This document shows, in pieces, positions 48,342-57,164 of a DNA stretch of 64,000 nt. Each line of letters starts with the position of its first letter. The first letter of the stretch is position 1. This DNA is from Rhodovulum sulfidophilum DSM 1374 (GTDB lineage Bacteria; Pseudomonadota; Alphaproteobacteria; Rhodobacterales; Rhodobacteraceae). The position numbers were made by a program, and so were the translations under genes. The notes below the pieces were generated by a model. The model saw nothing but the letters and a program-made list of their open reading frames with translations, searched no databases and was not told where the DNA came from. The stretch spans positions 2,666,001-2,730,000 of the forward strand of contig NZ_CP015418.1 of assembly GCF_001633165.1 (NCBI RefSeq), read 5' to 3'.

Positions 48342-49732
48342 CAGCTCGCCCCTCCCGCCCGGGCCATCCGCTTGCGGCGGTCATAGATCTCCGAGGCCTG
48401 GCGTCGGCTTTCCGCCCGCACGGCGGCCGCGATCTGTTCCGGGCTGGCATTGGAGCCCTGCACGCTCACATAGACGTCGCCGCCCCGGACCGCGCCGAAG
48501 CCGCCGAAGCCGCCGCTGTCGCGGGTATGGTCGATCACGCTTTCATTGGGGTGCAGCATGGCCAGAAACCCACCCTTGCCGTCGAGCCCGCCCGCGCGCG
48601 GCCCGAGGGGCGTGCGCCCGCCGCCGTCAAACGACCCGGCCTCCATCACCTTGCCGATCAGATCCCCGATGGGCTTGACCGTCCCGCCGCCGCCGCTTGC
48701 GCGGCCGCCGAAGAGCCCCGAGAACAGCCCGTCGAACATGGAGCCCAGAGCGTCCGAGAGCGGGCTCATCGCGCGGTCGAGCAGCTCGCCGACACCGATG
48801 ACCAGCGCGCCGAACCCGGTGCGCATCAGGGCCGCCCGGGTCAGCAGCAGCTTGGCGTTCAGCGTCACCACCGAGGCCGCGGCCAGCGACATGCTGGTGA
48901 CGAACCGCCCCGCCAGGAAGGACGCGAATGTGCCGGCATAGGACATGAGCCGGCCGATGGTCCCGGACATGACCTGGAACGTGCCGCTCACGCTGGCGCC
49001 CAGCCCGTCCAGCATCGCGCGCAGCGGCGTGCCCTCGCGCAACAGGTCGGTGAAGCCCGTGGCCAGCGCGGTGATCGCCGGGGCCATGCTGGCCGCGACC
49101 TGGTTGCCGACCCCGCGCATGACCACGCCCAGCGTCGACATGGCATCGTTGGCGGCCTCGATATTGTCGGCCTGCAGCTCCGACAGCGCGACCCCGAACT
49201 GATCGACATCGCGGGCCGCCTGGCTGAGCGTCGCGCTGTCCAGCCGGGTGATGGCGGCATAGGCCCGGTCGCCATAGAGCGCGGCCGCGACCGCAGCCTT
49301 CTTCGCCGGATCCTCCAGCCCGGCAATGGCGCCGTTGATCCTGTCGAAGCGCTGATCGAGATCGAGACCGAGCAGGTCCCGGGCCTCCAGGCCCAGGGCC
49401 CGCAGCGCCTTCACCGCCGGGCCCGCGCCGGACGAGGCCTCCGAGAGGCGCTTGTTCAGCGCCAGCGCGGCCTGCTGCAGCTGGGACATCGGCACGCCGG
49501 ACAGATCGGCGGCGCGGCCCAGCAGCTGCACCGATCTGGTCGAGGTCTCGAGGGACTGCGCCAGCTTGGCCTGCGCATCGACCATCTCGAAGCTCGACCT
49601 GGCCGCGGCCGCGACGGCCGCCCCGATCCCAAGCGCCCGGGACCAATGGCGGCTCGATGCCTCACCGTGGCGCTGTCGTGACGACCTTGGTCCAGAGGCG
49701 TCCTGCCATGCCCTTGGATGGATCGCCCCCAC
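48341..49732 (-). pseudogene. Phage tail tape-measure protein, N-terminally truncated
   Basis: A 463-codon frame. From about residue 35 it is a typical tape-measure protein: IGAAVAAAARSSFEMVDAQA, LEASSGAGPAVKALRALGLE-like helical text, a hydrophobic Ala/Gly/Leu-rich centre (AGTFASFLAGRFVTSMSLAA), and a Gly-rich segment with GRTPLGPRAGGLDGKGGFLA and a C-terminal MLHPNESVIDHTR block. The first 30 residues (MGAIHPRAWQDASG) look unrelated, so the 5' part of the gene has been lost. No head, portal or lysis genes are in the window, so this is prophage debris. It does not look like the usual Rhodobacter gene transfer agent cluster. Confidence 0.7.
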
Positions 49733-49827
49733 ACAATGGGATCAGACAGCCGGTCCGGCGCCTGATCCTTCCTCAGACGCCGGACTTCTCTGCCTCACCA
49801 GAGGGCACCTTGCGGCGCGTGGGGGGC

Positions 49828-52347
49828 CTACCAGGTGACTTCGGTTCCCAGCCAGTAGCTGCGGCCTTCGACCCAGGGGTGCATATCTGTCGAGCCGCCC
49901 AGGCTCTTGTTCAGCAGGTTCGCCACCTTGAGCTTGAGATGGACGTCGCGACCGGCCGCGGAATAGACGCGCGCCTGCGCCGACAGGTTCAGCCGCGCAT
50001 AGGTCTTGAAGCGGTAGTCCTCGTAGACGCTGTGCGGGCGCGAGCCGTAGACCGGGTTGACATGGGTCTCGTCTTCATCGGTGTCGCGCACCCCTTCATA
50101 TCCGAAATTGATATCGGCCCCCAGCCCCAGACCGTAGCGGCCCCGGTCCCAACTGGTCTGCACCTCGACCGCGGCGCGCACAGGGATGTCGTAATTGCCC
50201 GTCAACTGGTCGAACTGCTCGTTGGTATAGGATTTGTCGTTGTACCAGATCAGGTCGATCTCGTTCAGCTCGTCCGAGGCGTTGTAATAGCCGCTGGACG
50301 AGGTCTCGCGGTCGGCCACCACCCCGCTGACGCGCAGCCCGACGCTGTCGAGGAGGCGCGGCCCCGGCCGGTCCCAGACCCGGGCATATTCCAGTGTGGC
50401 CGAGCGGTAGCGGTTCCAGCCATCGTTGGTCAGTACGTTGTCGGGATAGGTTCCGCCGGACGGGACCGAGGAATGGGCGAACTGGTCGCGTCCGTGCCGG
50501 TTCAGAAGTGTCATCCGCCAGGTGCCGCCGGTCCAGGGATCCGCCGCGGTCAGCCCCAGCGCCACCTCGTCGGTATAGGGCGTCTTCAGCCCCTGCTGGG
50601 TATAGCGGTATTCCCCGAAATCGTAGGGGACCGGGTCCATGGTCGGCACGGGGCGCGTTTCGTTGATGCCGCGGGGCGTCTTGTCGTGGATCGCATAGGC
50701 CATGTAGTCGTCGGAGTAATAGCGGTTCAGCCCGAGATCCGCGCGCACCGTGTCCGACAGCCTGTAGCCCAGCGACAGGCGCGGCGCGATATCGGTGTTG
50801 TCCATCACGTCGTTTCGGTCCAGCCGCAGCCCGGCGCGCAGATCGAAGCGTTCCCAACTCCTTTCCCATTCCAGGAAGGTTTCGTATTTCATCGCGTCCA
50901 CCTCCAGCGCATAGGCCGGATAGATCACGCGGACGAACCAGAACTGGTCGGCATTGCAGAACAGGTCTCCGGGCGGGCAGATGCCAAGCGTGTTGGGCAT
51001 GAACGCCGCATAGGCCGTCGTGTCGCTCAGCCGCGCGCGTTTCGCCTGGGACTTGATCACCGAGGCGCCGAAGTTCAGCCGCCCGCCTGCCAGGTCGCGG
51101 CTCAGGTCCAGATCGGCATGCAGCGTCTTGTCGTCATAGCGCTTGTTGCCGGTGAACCCGCCCTCCATGCACGAGACATAGCCCGTGGTCAGCGGCGAGA
51201 CGTTGCACCAGTCGAGCGCACCGTCGTAAAGCGTGTCGTCAGTATTGCGGCCGATCCAGTTGGCGTAGTAATCCACGTTGCTGTCATTGGCGACCTTGTT
51301 GCGCGAATAGGTCAGCCTTGCGCTCAGATCCCAGGCGCCGAAGATGTTGGCGTATTCCCCGCTCAGCGTCCGTCCGCTGGTCTTCGTGTCGAGCTGATAG
51401 CCATAGCTGTAGTTCGATTGCCATTCCTGCTCGTATTCGGTGGCGGCGCCTGACAGCTTGAACACGCCGCCATCCTGCAGTTCGTGGCGCAGAACGACCC
51501 GGCCGAAATCGCTGCTCGACTCCGACTCCACACGGTCGCCGATATACTGATGGCCGATGGGTTTGCGTCCCCAGGCGGTGTTGCGGCTGAACGACAGCAG
51601 GACGGATGTGGTATCGGTCAGCGGCGTCTCGTATTCGACACCCACCTCCTTGCGGGTCCATTCCGGCTTGGCCCGGTTCAGCGGGTTGGTGCCGCTTTCG
51701 GTTTCCAGGTTGTATGTCGTCAGATCGTCGCTGGAAAATCCGAAGCTCAGCAGGCCCCGGCTTTCGCCAGTGGGCTCGCGCAGAAGGTAATTCACCACGC
51801 CGCCCTGAAAGCCGCCATATCGCGCCGAGACGTTTGAGGTCTGAACCTCGACGCCGTCGATGAAGGCTTCGGGCACATACTGGGTCTGCGGGTGCAGGCC
51901 GTAGATCGTATCGATGCCGGTGCTGCCCGTGTTCTTGTCCAGGGATCCGACGGCGAAGGGTTCGGCGGCAACGATGCTGTTGATGCCGATCCCGTTTATC
52001 ATGATGTTGTTCTCGGTGACTGCAGCCCCTGAAATCGAAAGCTTGGACGGCTGCAGGTCCAGCATGCTGTCCGAACTGACCCCGTTATCCGACACCCCGC
52101 CGACGGTGCGCTGGGTCTCGTTCTGCACATTGGGCAGGGTCGCTATGGCTTCGTTCACATCCCCCGAGGTGTCGCCGAAAGTATCGGTATCCTCCCGGTC
52201 CATGGTGAGCGGAGCAAGCGCGCCCCAGTCTATCTCTTCTTCAAGATAGATGATCCCCAACCTGGCATCTTCATCGGCCAGCGCCGGCAGACTGCCGGAC
52301 AAGATAGTTGTGGCAAGCACCAAGCCCTGCCGCCTGCAAAACGTCAT
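49828..52347 (-). CDS. TonB-dependent outer-membrane receptor
   Basis: An 839-residue predicted outer-membrane transporter. It has a signal peptide (MTFCRRQGLVLATTILSGSL), a plug domain with an unusual start (GDVNEAIATLPNVQNETQRT, then EAFIDGVEVQTSNVSARYGG), and a long barrel. The C-terminal residues are GTEVTW, ending in the aromatic required for barrel insertion. KVANLLNKSLGG near the end is typical of these receptors. AAGGGG precedes the ATG. A classic TonB box is not obvious. It is divergent from a binding-protein gene across 201 bp. Ligand unknown; a metal chelate or cobalamin-like compound is plausible. Confidence 0.88.
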   Translation of the reverse strand: MTFCRRQGLVLATTILSGSLPALADEDARLGIIYLEEEIDWGALAPLTMDREDTDTFGDTSGDVNEAIATLPNVQNETQRTVGGVSDNGVSSDSMLDLQPSKLSISGAAVTENNIMINGIGINSIVAAEPFAVGSLDKNTGSTGIDTIYGLHPQTQYVPEAFIDGVEVQTSNVSARYGGFQGGVVNYLLREPTGESRGLLSFGFSSDDLTTYNLETESGTNPLNRAKPEWTRKEVGVEYETPLTDTTSVLLSFSRNTAWGRKPIGHQYIGDRVESESSSDFGRVVLRHELQDGGVFKLSGAATEYEQEWQSNYSYGYQLDTKTSGRTLSGEYANIFGAWDLSARLTYSRNKVANDSNVDYYANWIGRNTDDTLYDGALDWCNVSPLTTGYVSCMEGGFTGNKRYDDKTLHADLDLSRDLAGGRLNFGASVIKSQAKRARLSDTTAYAAFMPNTLGICPPGDLFCNADQFWFVRVIYPAYALEVDAMKYETFLEWERSWERFDLRAGLRLDRNDVMDNTDIAPRLSLGYRLSDTVRADLGLNRYYSDDYMAYAIHDKTPRGINETRPVPTMDPVPYDFGEYRYTQQGLKTPYTDEVALGLTAADPWTGGTWRMTLLNRHGRDQFAHSSVPSGGTYPDNVLTNDGWNRYRSATLEYARVWDRPGPRLLDSVGLRVSGVVADRETSSSGYYNASDELNEIDLIWYNDKSYTNEQFDQLTGNYDIPVRAAVEVQTSWDRGRYGLGLGADINFGYEGVRDTDEDETHVNPVYGSRPHSVYEDYRFKTYARLNLSAQARVYSAAGRDVHLKLKVANLLNKSLGGSTDMHPWVEGRSYWLGTEVTW

Positions 52348-52548
52348 TCCGCACCCCTTACATTGCAAAGAGCTGGCGGTGGGCTGGCGAGTCGCCAAAA
52401 ATACTGCCCTACTTTTTTTGTCAAGTATCTGGGCCTTTGTTAGCGAGGCAGGTTGACACCCGGCTGGAGCTGTAAGAAGCACAGGTCAGCACGATCCCAG
52501 CCCGCGCCAGGCGAGGTGCTGACCCTCCATCTCAGGCAGGAGATCGTC

Positions 52549-53520
52549 ATGCGCGTTCTTGCAGTCCTGGCGGCGCTGGCAGCGGCGACGCCTTCCTTGG
52601 CCATTGAAGCCAATACCCAACCGACACCCGGCATCCTGATCGGCGACCGTCTTCTGAACGTCGCCACCCATCTGGGAATAGTGCCGCAGGCCTATTCGAT
52701 CCGACAGACCGATTCAGCCTTGGACACGCTCCTCGAAAGCGCGGGCAGCCTCCCGCTTGGCACCCCGGCTCATATGGTCGACGAAAACCCCTGCGCGATC
52801 CTCGTGGCGCTGCTCGAGACCGAGGCGCCGCGGATCGTGGTCGAGAGCTCCGACCCATTCGATGTCACCGATCCCGCACAGGATCCACAGCGTCTGATGC
52901 CGCTGATCACGCAGGCCGACCTGGTCGAGCATATGGGGACCGCGATCGAGACCGTCGATTTCACGATCGGCGCGGACCTTGCGATCTTTCAGATCGGCGA
53001 AATGTTCGGGCGCAGCGCCGAGGCCGCCGCTCTTCTTGACGAACGTGAGGCCCGGATTGCCTCGGTCGAGGCGCTGCTGCCTCTTGACCGACCGATGCGG
53101 GCGACGGTGCTGCATGGTGCCGATGGCGGGGATATGGCCGTGACGGTGGAACGTCCGGGCGGTCCGACCGATCTCGCCCTTCTTGACCGCATCGGCGTCG
53201 AAACGGTCGGCGCCCCGACAGCGGTGCCCGATGCCGGCGGCGCCCCCATGCGCGTCGACTGGCATGCGATCGCTGCGGCCGAGCCGGATGTCATCGTCGC
53301 AACCGGCGATGCCGACCAGGTTCGCGCGGCGCTGCGGCGTGCAACAGCCGCAGTGCCGGCCCTCGCAGGCATCCCGGCCGTCGCAGCCGATGCCATCCTG
53401 CCTCTGCCCGCCTATTCCGACATGGATGTGGTCGGCTATCCCTACACGCTGGAAGCCTGGACCCGAGCGTTTTCCGAGATTGCGATGGCTGCGGTCTCTG
53501 TCCCCGCGGCGTCCCGATGA
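52549..53520 (+). CDS. Divergent class III periplasmic binding protein (metal/siderophore/B12 type)
   Basis: A 323-residue secreted protein with a signal peptide (MRVLAVLAALAAATPSLAIE) and the two-lobe, helix-linked layout of BtuF/FhuD-type receptors: ERLLNVATHLGI-like text near the N-terminus (DRLLNVATHLGIVPQAYSIR), a central linker helix, and DWHAIAAAEPDVIVATGDAD in the second lobe. GGAGA precedes the ATG. No ABC permease or ATPase gene accompanies it. It faces the TonB receptor gene, so the pair probably handles the same ligand. It is markedly divergent and the ligand cannot be read. Confidence 0.7.
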   Translation: MRVLAVLAALAAATPSLAIEANTQPTPGILIGDRLLNVATHLGIVPQAYSIRQTDSALDTLLESAGSLPLGTPAHMVDENPCAILVALLETEAPRIVVESSDPFDVTDPAQDPQRLMPLITQADLVEHMGTAIETVDFTIGADLAIFQIGEMFGRSAEAAALLDEREARIASVEALLPLDRPMRATVLHGADGGDMAVTVERPGGPTDLALLDRIGVETVGAPTAVPDAGGAPMRVDWHAIAAAEPDVIVATGDADQVRAALRRATAAVPALAGIPAVAADAILPLPAYSDMDVVGYPYTLEAWTRAFSEIAMAAVSVPAASR

Positions 53521-53842
53521 CCTTGGGCCGCAGGGTGCCGACCCCCGACCCATCGCCTTGCCTCCCTGCTGTCGATACCCGTGAGGCGCCCCCGCATTCG
53601 GATCGCGGTCGCGTCCAGAACGGGTTTGGTCTCGGCAACACGGCCCTTGCTCGGCCCGCCATGTTTCGATCACCACGCGGGCCTCGGCGAGTGTGTAGAA
53701 TATTTCGCCATTCAGGAGGTCGTCGCGGAGTTTCGAATTGAATGACCTTCCCGCCGCGAATTCCCATCACCGCAATGTAGAGGCTGCACCAACTTGCTCT
53801 GCTCCCCAATCACGGATCGCCTCCGGCTGGAGTTTCCGGCTG
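53521..53842. other. Mosaic region of IS debris
   Basis: No intact gene. It contains a short IS3-type transposase tail on the minus strand (53653-53742) and otherwise unrecognised sequence up to the IS3-type left end near 53843. Confidence 0.5.
53653..53742 (-). pseudogene. C-terminal scrap of an IS3-family OrfB transposase
   Basis: About 30 codons read FNSKLRDDLLNGEIFY, then TLAEARVVIETWR. This is the highly conserved end of IS3-family OrfB (SFNSKLRDELLNGEIFYSL...). Both sides are unrelated sequence and the usual RPHSSLGY block does not follow, so it is an isolated fragment on the strand opposite to the neighbouring IS3 relic. Confidence 0.75.
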
Positions 53843-53908
53843 TGTGACCTGCCACGGGCTTTTCCCTCCACCGCCGATTAAGAGTCCGCCTCAACCTGAG
53901 GACGGACA

Positions 53909-54212
53909 ATGAAGCAAACAAGGGTCACGGACGAGCAGATCATCGGCATTCTGACCGAGCACGAGGCTGGTACGACGTGCGCGGACCTGTGCCGCAGTTC
54001 AAGCGTCGAGCAAACGGTCCGGGGGACCGTTTGTAGCGTCGAACGGTATCTCGGAAGGCACCTTCTACAACTGTAAAGCCAAGTTCGGCGGCATGACGGT
54101 GTCGGAGGCGAAGCGGCTGAAGGCGCTCGATGATGAGAACGGGAAGCTGAAAAAGCTGCTGGCCGAGCAGATGCTCGATCTCGCCGCGAGGAAGGGGCTG
54201 GTTTCAAAGTGA
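53909..54212 (+). pseudogene. IS3-family OrfA, disrupted by a palindromic insertion
   Basis: The 5' part reads MKQTRVTDEQIIGILTEHEA, then GTTCADLCR, and the 3' part, in another frame, GISEGTFYNCKAKFGGMTVS, then EAKRLKALDDENGKLKKLLA and a normal OrfA end. Together they form the standard helix-turn-helix and leucine-zipper of OrfA. About 43 extra bases between them, including a perfect 10-bp hairpin, break the frame. The product could not be made. Confidence 0.8.
54002..54042. repeat. Palindromic insertion in IS3 orfA
   Basis: AGCGTCGA at 54002-54009 is repeated at 54035-54042. Between them CAAACGGTCC (54011-54020) and GGACCGTTTG (54024-54033) form a perfect 10-bp inverted repeat around GGG. 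The core GGTCCGGGGGAC parallels GGTCCGAGCGAC in the IS5 transposase insertion, and GTCGAGC parallels GTCGCGC just upstream of the core. Confidence 0.7.
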
Positions 54213-54250
54213 AGGCATGAACGCCATCGGTTCGATGGAATGCCTGAACG

Positions 54251-54460
54251 ATGACGCCTGTCGTGAAGCGCGAGGCGGTCGCGCATCTGAAGGCCCTTTT
54301 CGGGCTGTCAGAACGGCGGGCGTGCCGGGTTGTCGGCGCGGATCGCAAGATGGTCCGCTACGAAGAGCGATGCGATCAGAAGGGAGGGTTGGCGGCAGGC
54401 CTGCCGCCGCCTCTGACCGCCGCCAATCGGGCGGAGAAGCGTATTTTTTGGCGGAACTGA
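54251..54460 (+). pseudogene. IS3-family OrfB, N-terminal fragment
   Basis: A 69-codon frame opening MTPVVKREAVAHLKALFGLS, then ERRACRVVGADRKMVRY, the start of IS3-family OrfB transposase. After that the sequence is unrelated and stops. The DDE catalytic domain is missing, so it is inactive. It follows the broken orfA by 38 bp. Confidence 0.8.
54391..54408. repeat. Perfect 18-bp palindrome at the orfB break
   Basis: GGCGGCAGGCCTGCCGCC is fully self-complementary. It lies about 20 bp past the point where orfB similarity ends, so it may mark a recombination junction. Confidence 0.55.
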
Positions 54461-54500
54461 ACGATCAGGGGCTGTCTTGGCCGGAGGGGCTCACTGGACC

Positions 54501-55661
54501 TCAGGCGGTCAGCACTCCGGTCAGCCCCTCCAGCATTGCGAGGCATTGTGCCAGTTGGTCGCGGGTGACGTATTCGTCGGGCTTGTGGGCCTGGGCGATG
54601 GCGCCGGGGCCGCAGACGGCGGCGGCGCAGCCGAGGCTCTGGAACAGCCCGGCCTCGGTCGAGAACGGCACCGTCTCGGCGCGGGGCTGCCCGGTGAGCT
54701 CGGACAGGAGCGCGCGCGCGGCATTCTCGGTGAGGGGCTCGAGCCCGACCACCTCGCCGATCACATGGGTCAGGATGCTGGCCTCGGGGGCAACCGCGCG
54801 CATGGCGGGCAGAAGCTCGGCCACATGGCGGGCCATCGCCTCCTTGACGAAGCCGATATCGTCCGAGCGCACCGGCCGCATTTCCCAGGCCACCTCGGCC
54901 TTGCCGGGGATCACGTTATGGACCTGCCCGCCCGAGATCCGGCCGAGATTGACCGTGGTCCAGGGCGGCTCGAACGGGCTGTCCTCCGGTGCGCGGGTCT
55001 TGAGCTCTTCGGCCAGCCGCATCAGCCGGGTGACGTAGCGCACGGCGGCCTCGGCCGCGTTCACGCCCGCATCGGGGTTCGAGCCGTGGCCCTCGCGGCC
55101 GTGGAATTCGACGGTGTATTCGCAGCAGCCCTTATGGGCCTCGACGATGCGCATCTCGGTCGGCTCGCCGATCAGCGCGATGGCGGGGCGCAGCCCGCGG
55201 GCGGACAGCTCGGCCACCAGCGCCTGACCGCCCAGGCAGCCGACCTCCTCGTCATGGGTGAAGGCGAAATGGAGCGGGCGGGTGAGCTCGAGCCCGGCAT
55301 AGACCGGCGCCATGGCAAGGCAGGCGGCGATGAACCCCTTCATGTCGCAGGTGCCGCGCCCGTAAAGCCGCCCACCGGCCTCGTGCAGGGCGAAGGGGTC
55401 GGTCGACCAGTCCTGATCGGCGACCGGCACCACGTCGGTATGGCCCGACAACACGATCCCGCCATCGGTGTTGCGCGGCCCCAGCGTCGCGAAAAGATTC
55501 GCCTTGTGCCCGGTCGCGTCGTGAAACAGATCGACCCGCGCGCCCAGATCGCCCAGCAGCGCGGCGATATGAACGATCATTTCAAGGTTCGACTCCGACG
55601 ACACGGTGGGAAAGGCCACCAGATCGGCGAGGATCGCGCAGGTGTCATCGAGCCGGGTCAT
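54501..55661 (-). CDS. M20 family acetylornithine deacetylase-like enzyme
   Basis: A 386-residue zinc amidohydrolase of the ArgE/DapE family. Metal-binding and catalytic blocks are present: LSGHTDVVPVADQDW, GRGTCDMKGFIAACLAM, FTHDEEVGCLGGQALV and ALIGEPTEMRIVEAHKGC. It would remove an acetyl group from an N-acetyl amino acid such as N2-acetylornithine. Its ATG overlaps the stop of the M24 enzyme upstream (TGATG), so the two act together; alongside an ectoine-hydrolase-like protein, N-acetyl-diaminobutyrate is an alternative substrate. The annotation argE by similarity alone is therefore uncertain. Confidence 0.85.
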   Translation of the reverse strand: MTRLDDTCAILADLVAFPTVSSESNLEMIVHIAALLGDLGARVDLFHDATGHKANLFATLGPRNTDGGIVLSGHTDVVPVADQDWSTDPFALHEAGGRLYGRGTCDMKGFIAACLAMAPVYAGLELTRPLHFAFTHDEEVGCLGGQALVAELSARGLRPAIALIGEPTEMRIVEAHKGCCEYTVEFHGREGHGSNPDAGVNAAEAAVRYVTRLMRLAEELKTRAPEDSPFEPPWTTVNLGRISGGQVHNVIPGKAEVAWEMRPVRSDDIGFVKEAMARHVAELLPAMRAVAPEASILTHVIGEVVGLEPLTENAARALLSELTGQPRAETVPFSTEAGLFQSLGCAAAVCGPGAIAQAHKPDEYVTRDQLAQCLAMLEGLTGVLTA

Positions 55662-56872
55662 CAGGATTTCACATAGAGCTTGCGGGGGCGGTTGCACAGG
55701 GTCTCGGCCGGGCCCTCCTCGCGGATCAGGATGGATTCTGTGATCTCGAGCCCCCAGTTCTCCATCCAGAGGCCGGGCATGAAATGGAAGGTCATGCCTT
55801 CCTCCAGCACGGTGTCGTCCTCCTCGCGCAGCGAGATCGTGCGTTCGCCCCAATCGGGCGGATAGCTGAGCCCGACCGGATAGCCGCAGCGCGCGCCGCG
55901 CCGGATGCCCGCGCGTTCCAGCGGCGCTGCCAGCGCATTGGCGATGTCGCAGGCGCGGTTGCCGGCCTTGGCGGCCCAGAGCCCGGCCTCGATCCCCTCG
56001 ATCAGCGCGGCTTCGGCCGTGCGCATGTAATCGGGCGGCTCGCCCAGGAAGATCGTCCGGCAGAAGGGCGCGTGATAGCGGCGGTAACAGCCCGAGATTT
56101 CAAAGAAAGTGGCCTCGCCGCTCTCGAAGGGCCGCCCGTCCCAGGTCAGGTGCGAGGCCGAGGCATCCTTGCCCGAGGGCAGAAGCGGCACGATGGCCGG
56201 ATAGTCGCCCCAATCGCCATTGCCCGCCAGCGCATCGCGGTAGAGATCGGCCACCAACTCGTTCTTGGGCAGGCCGGGCTCGATCCGCTCGAGCACGCCG
56301 TCGATCATCCGTTCCGAGATCGAGGCGGCGCGGCGCATGAAGTCGAGCTCTTCGTCGGACTTGACCGTGCGCTGCCAGTTCACCAGCGCGGTGGCGTCGA
56401 CCAGATGCGCCTCGGGCAGGGCATGGCGCAGCGTCACATAGGCCTTGGCCGAGAAATAGTAATTCTCCATCTCGACCCCGATCCGCCGGGCGCCATAGCC
56501 CAGATCGTGCAGCAGCCCCGCCAGATGCTGCATCGGGTGGCGTTCGGTCGATTGCACAAAGGCGTCGGAATAATGGGTGATATGCGCGCCCGCCATCCAG
56601 ACCGTGCGCACCGCACCGTTTGCGTCCATCTGGCGGCCCCACCACATCGGATCGGCGTCGTGAAAGACCAGCACGCCCTGATGCACGTAGAAGGACCAGC
56701 CGTCATAGCCCGTCAGCCAGGCCATGTTCGACGGATCCTCGACAAAGAGGATGTCGATGCCCTTCTCGTCCATCGCCCGCCGGACCAGTCCAAGCCGCCG
56801 CTCGTATTCGGCCAGCGAAAACGGGGCGCGGCCCTCGGCGGCATAGCCGAACTGGACGATTTCTTCGGTCAT
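55661..56872 (-). CDS. M24 family hydrolase, ectoine hydrolase (DoeA/EutD)-like
   Basis: A 403-residue pita-bread-fold protein. The opening PFSLAEYERRLGLVRRAMDE, DPSNMAWLTGYDGWSFYVHQ and QSTERHPMQHLAGLLHDLGY closely resemble ectoine hydrolases. In metal-dependent M24 peptidases the core reads DAG...D; here it is FFEISGCYRRYHAPFCRTIF, so the metal-ligand aspartates are replaced, as in creatinase and ectoine hydrolases that work without metal. The ATG lies opposite a divergent aminotransferase gene across 292 bp. It is coupled to the M20 deacetylase. The substrate is inferred from similarity. Confidence 0.8.
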   Translation of the reverse strand: MTEEIVQFGYAAEGRAPFSLAEYERRLGLVRRAMDEKGIDILFVEDPSNMAWLTGYDGWSFYVHQGVLVFHDADPMWWGRQMDANGAVRTVWMAGAHITHYSDAFVQSTERHPMQHLAGLLHDLGYGARRIGVEMENYYFSAKAYVTLRHALPEAHLVDATALVNWQRTVKSDEELDFMRRAASISERMIDGVLERIEPGLPKNELVADLYRDALAGNGDWGDYPAIVPLLPSGKDASASHLTWDGRPFESGEATFFEISGCYRRYHAPFCRTIFLGEPPDYMRTAEAALIEGIEAGLWAAKAGNRACDIANALAAPLERAGIRRGARCGYPVGLSYPPDWGERTISLREEDDTVLEEGMTFHFMPGLWMENWGLEITESILIREEGPAETLCNRPRKLYVKS

Positions 56873-57164
56873 GGGCAGAGGGCTCCTCGCGGCAGGCCGC
56901 CGCCGGGCGGGCCGGGGCGGAAGGGGGGAAAGGGGGCGATGCGCCCGATGAGACAGAAGCCGCCCTGCCGCGTCAAGGGGCGGGCAGGGGCGAACGGCCG
57001 GTGCCCCGAAGCGGTCGGCCCGGCTGCCGCCTTTCCGGGCGATGGGGTGGGAAGAGAGCGCGTTCCGGGCTAGGTGTGAGGGGCAGGGGGCCCATGCCCC
57101 GGACTGAAACGCATCGCGTCCCGGCATCCGGCCGGTCGCGATGCCGGAAGAAAGGACACGGCGG

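Larger units (their letters stand above)
53843..54460 (+). mobile_element. IS3-family element relic (orfA and start of orfB)
   Basis: The left end near 53843 (TGTGACCTGCCACGGGC) resembles IS3-family termini. It is followed by a disrupted orfA and by an orfB fragment that loses similarity at about 54370. The remaining two-thirds of orfB and the right end are missing. An 18-bp palindrome lies near the break. Confidence 0.65.

Noticed and set aside
48341..49732. Tape-measure gene taken as part of the gene transfer agent cluster
   Set aside because: No neighbouring GTA genes (portal, capsid, tail fibre block) are present and the gene is truncated between IS debris and a receptor gene.
46362..54500. 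A second copy of the tRNA-Leu 3' end marking the right border of the island
   Set aside because: I looked for GTTCGAGTCCGACCACC up to about 54.5 kb and did not find it, so island borders are not claimed.
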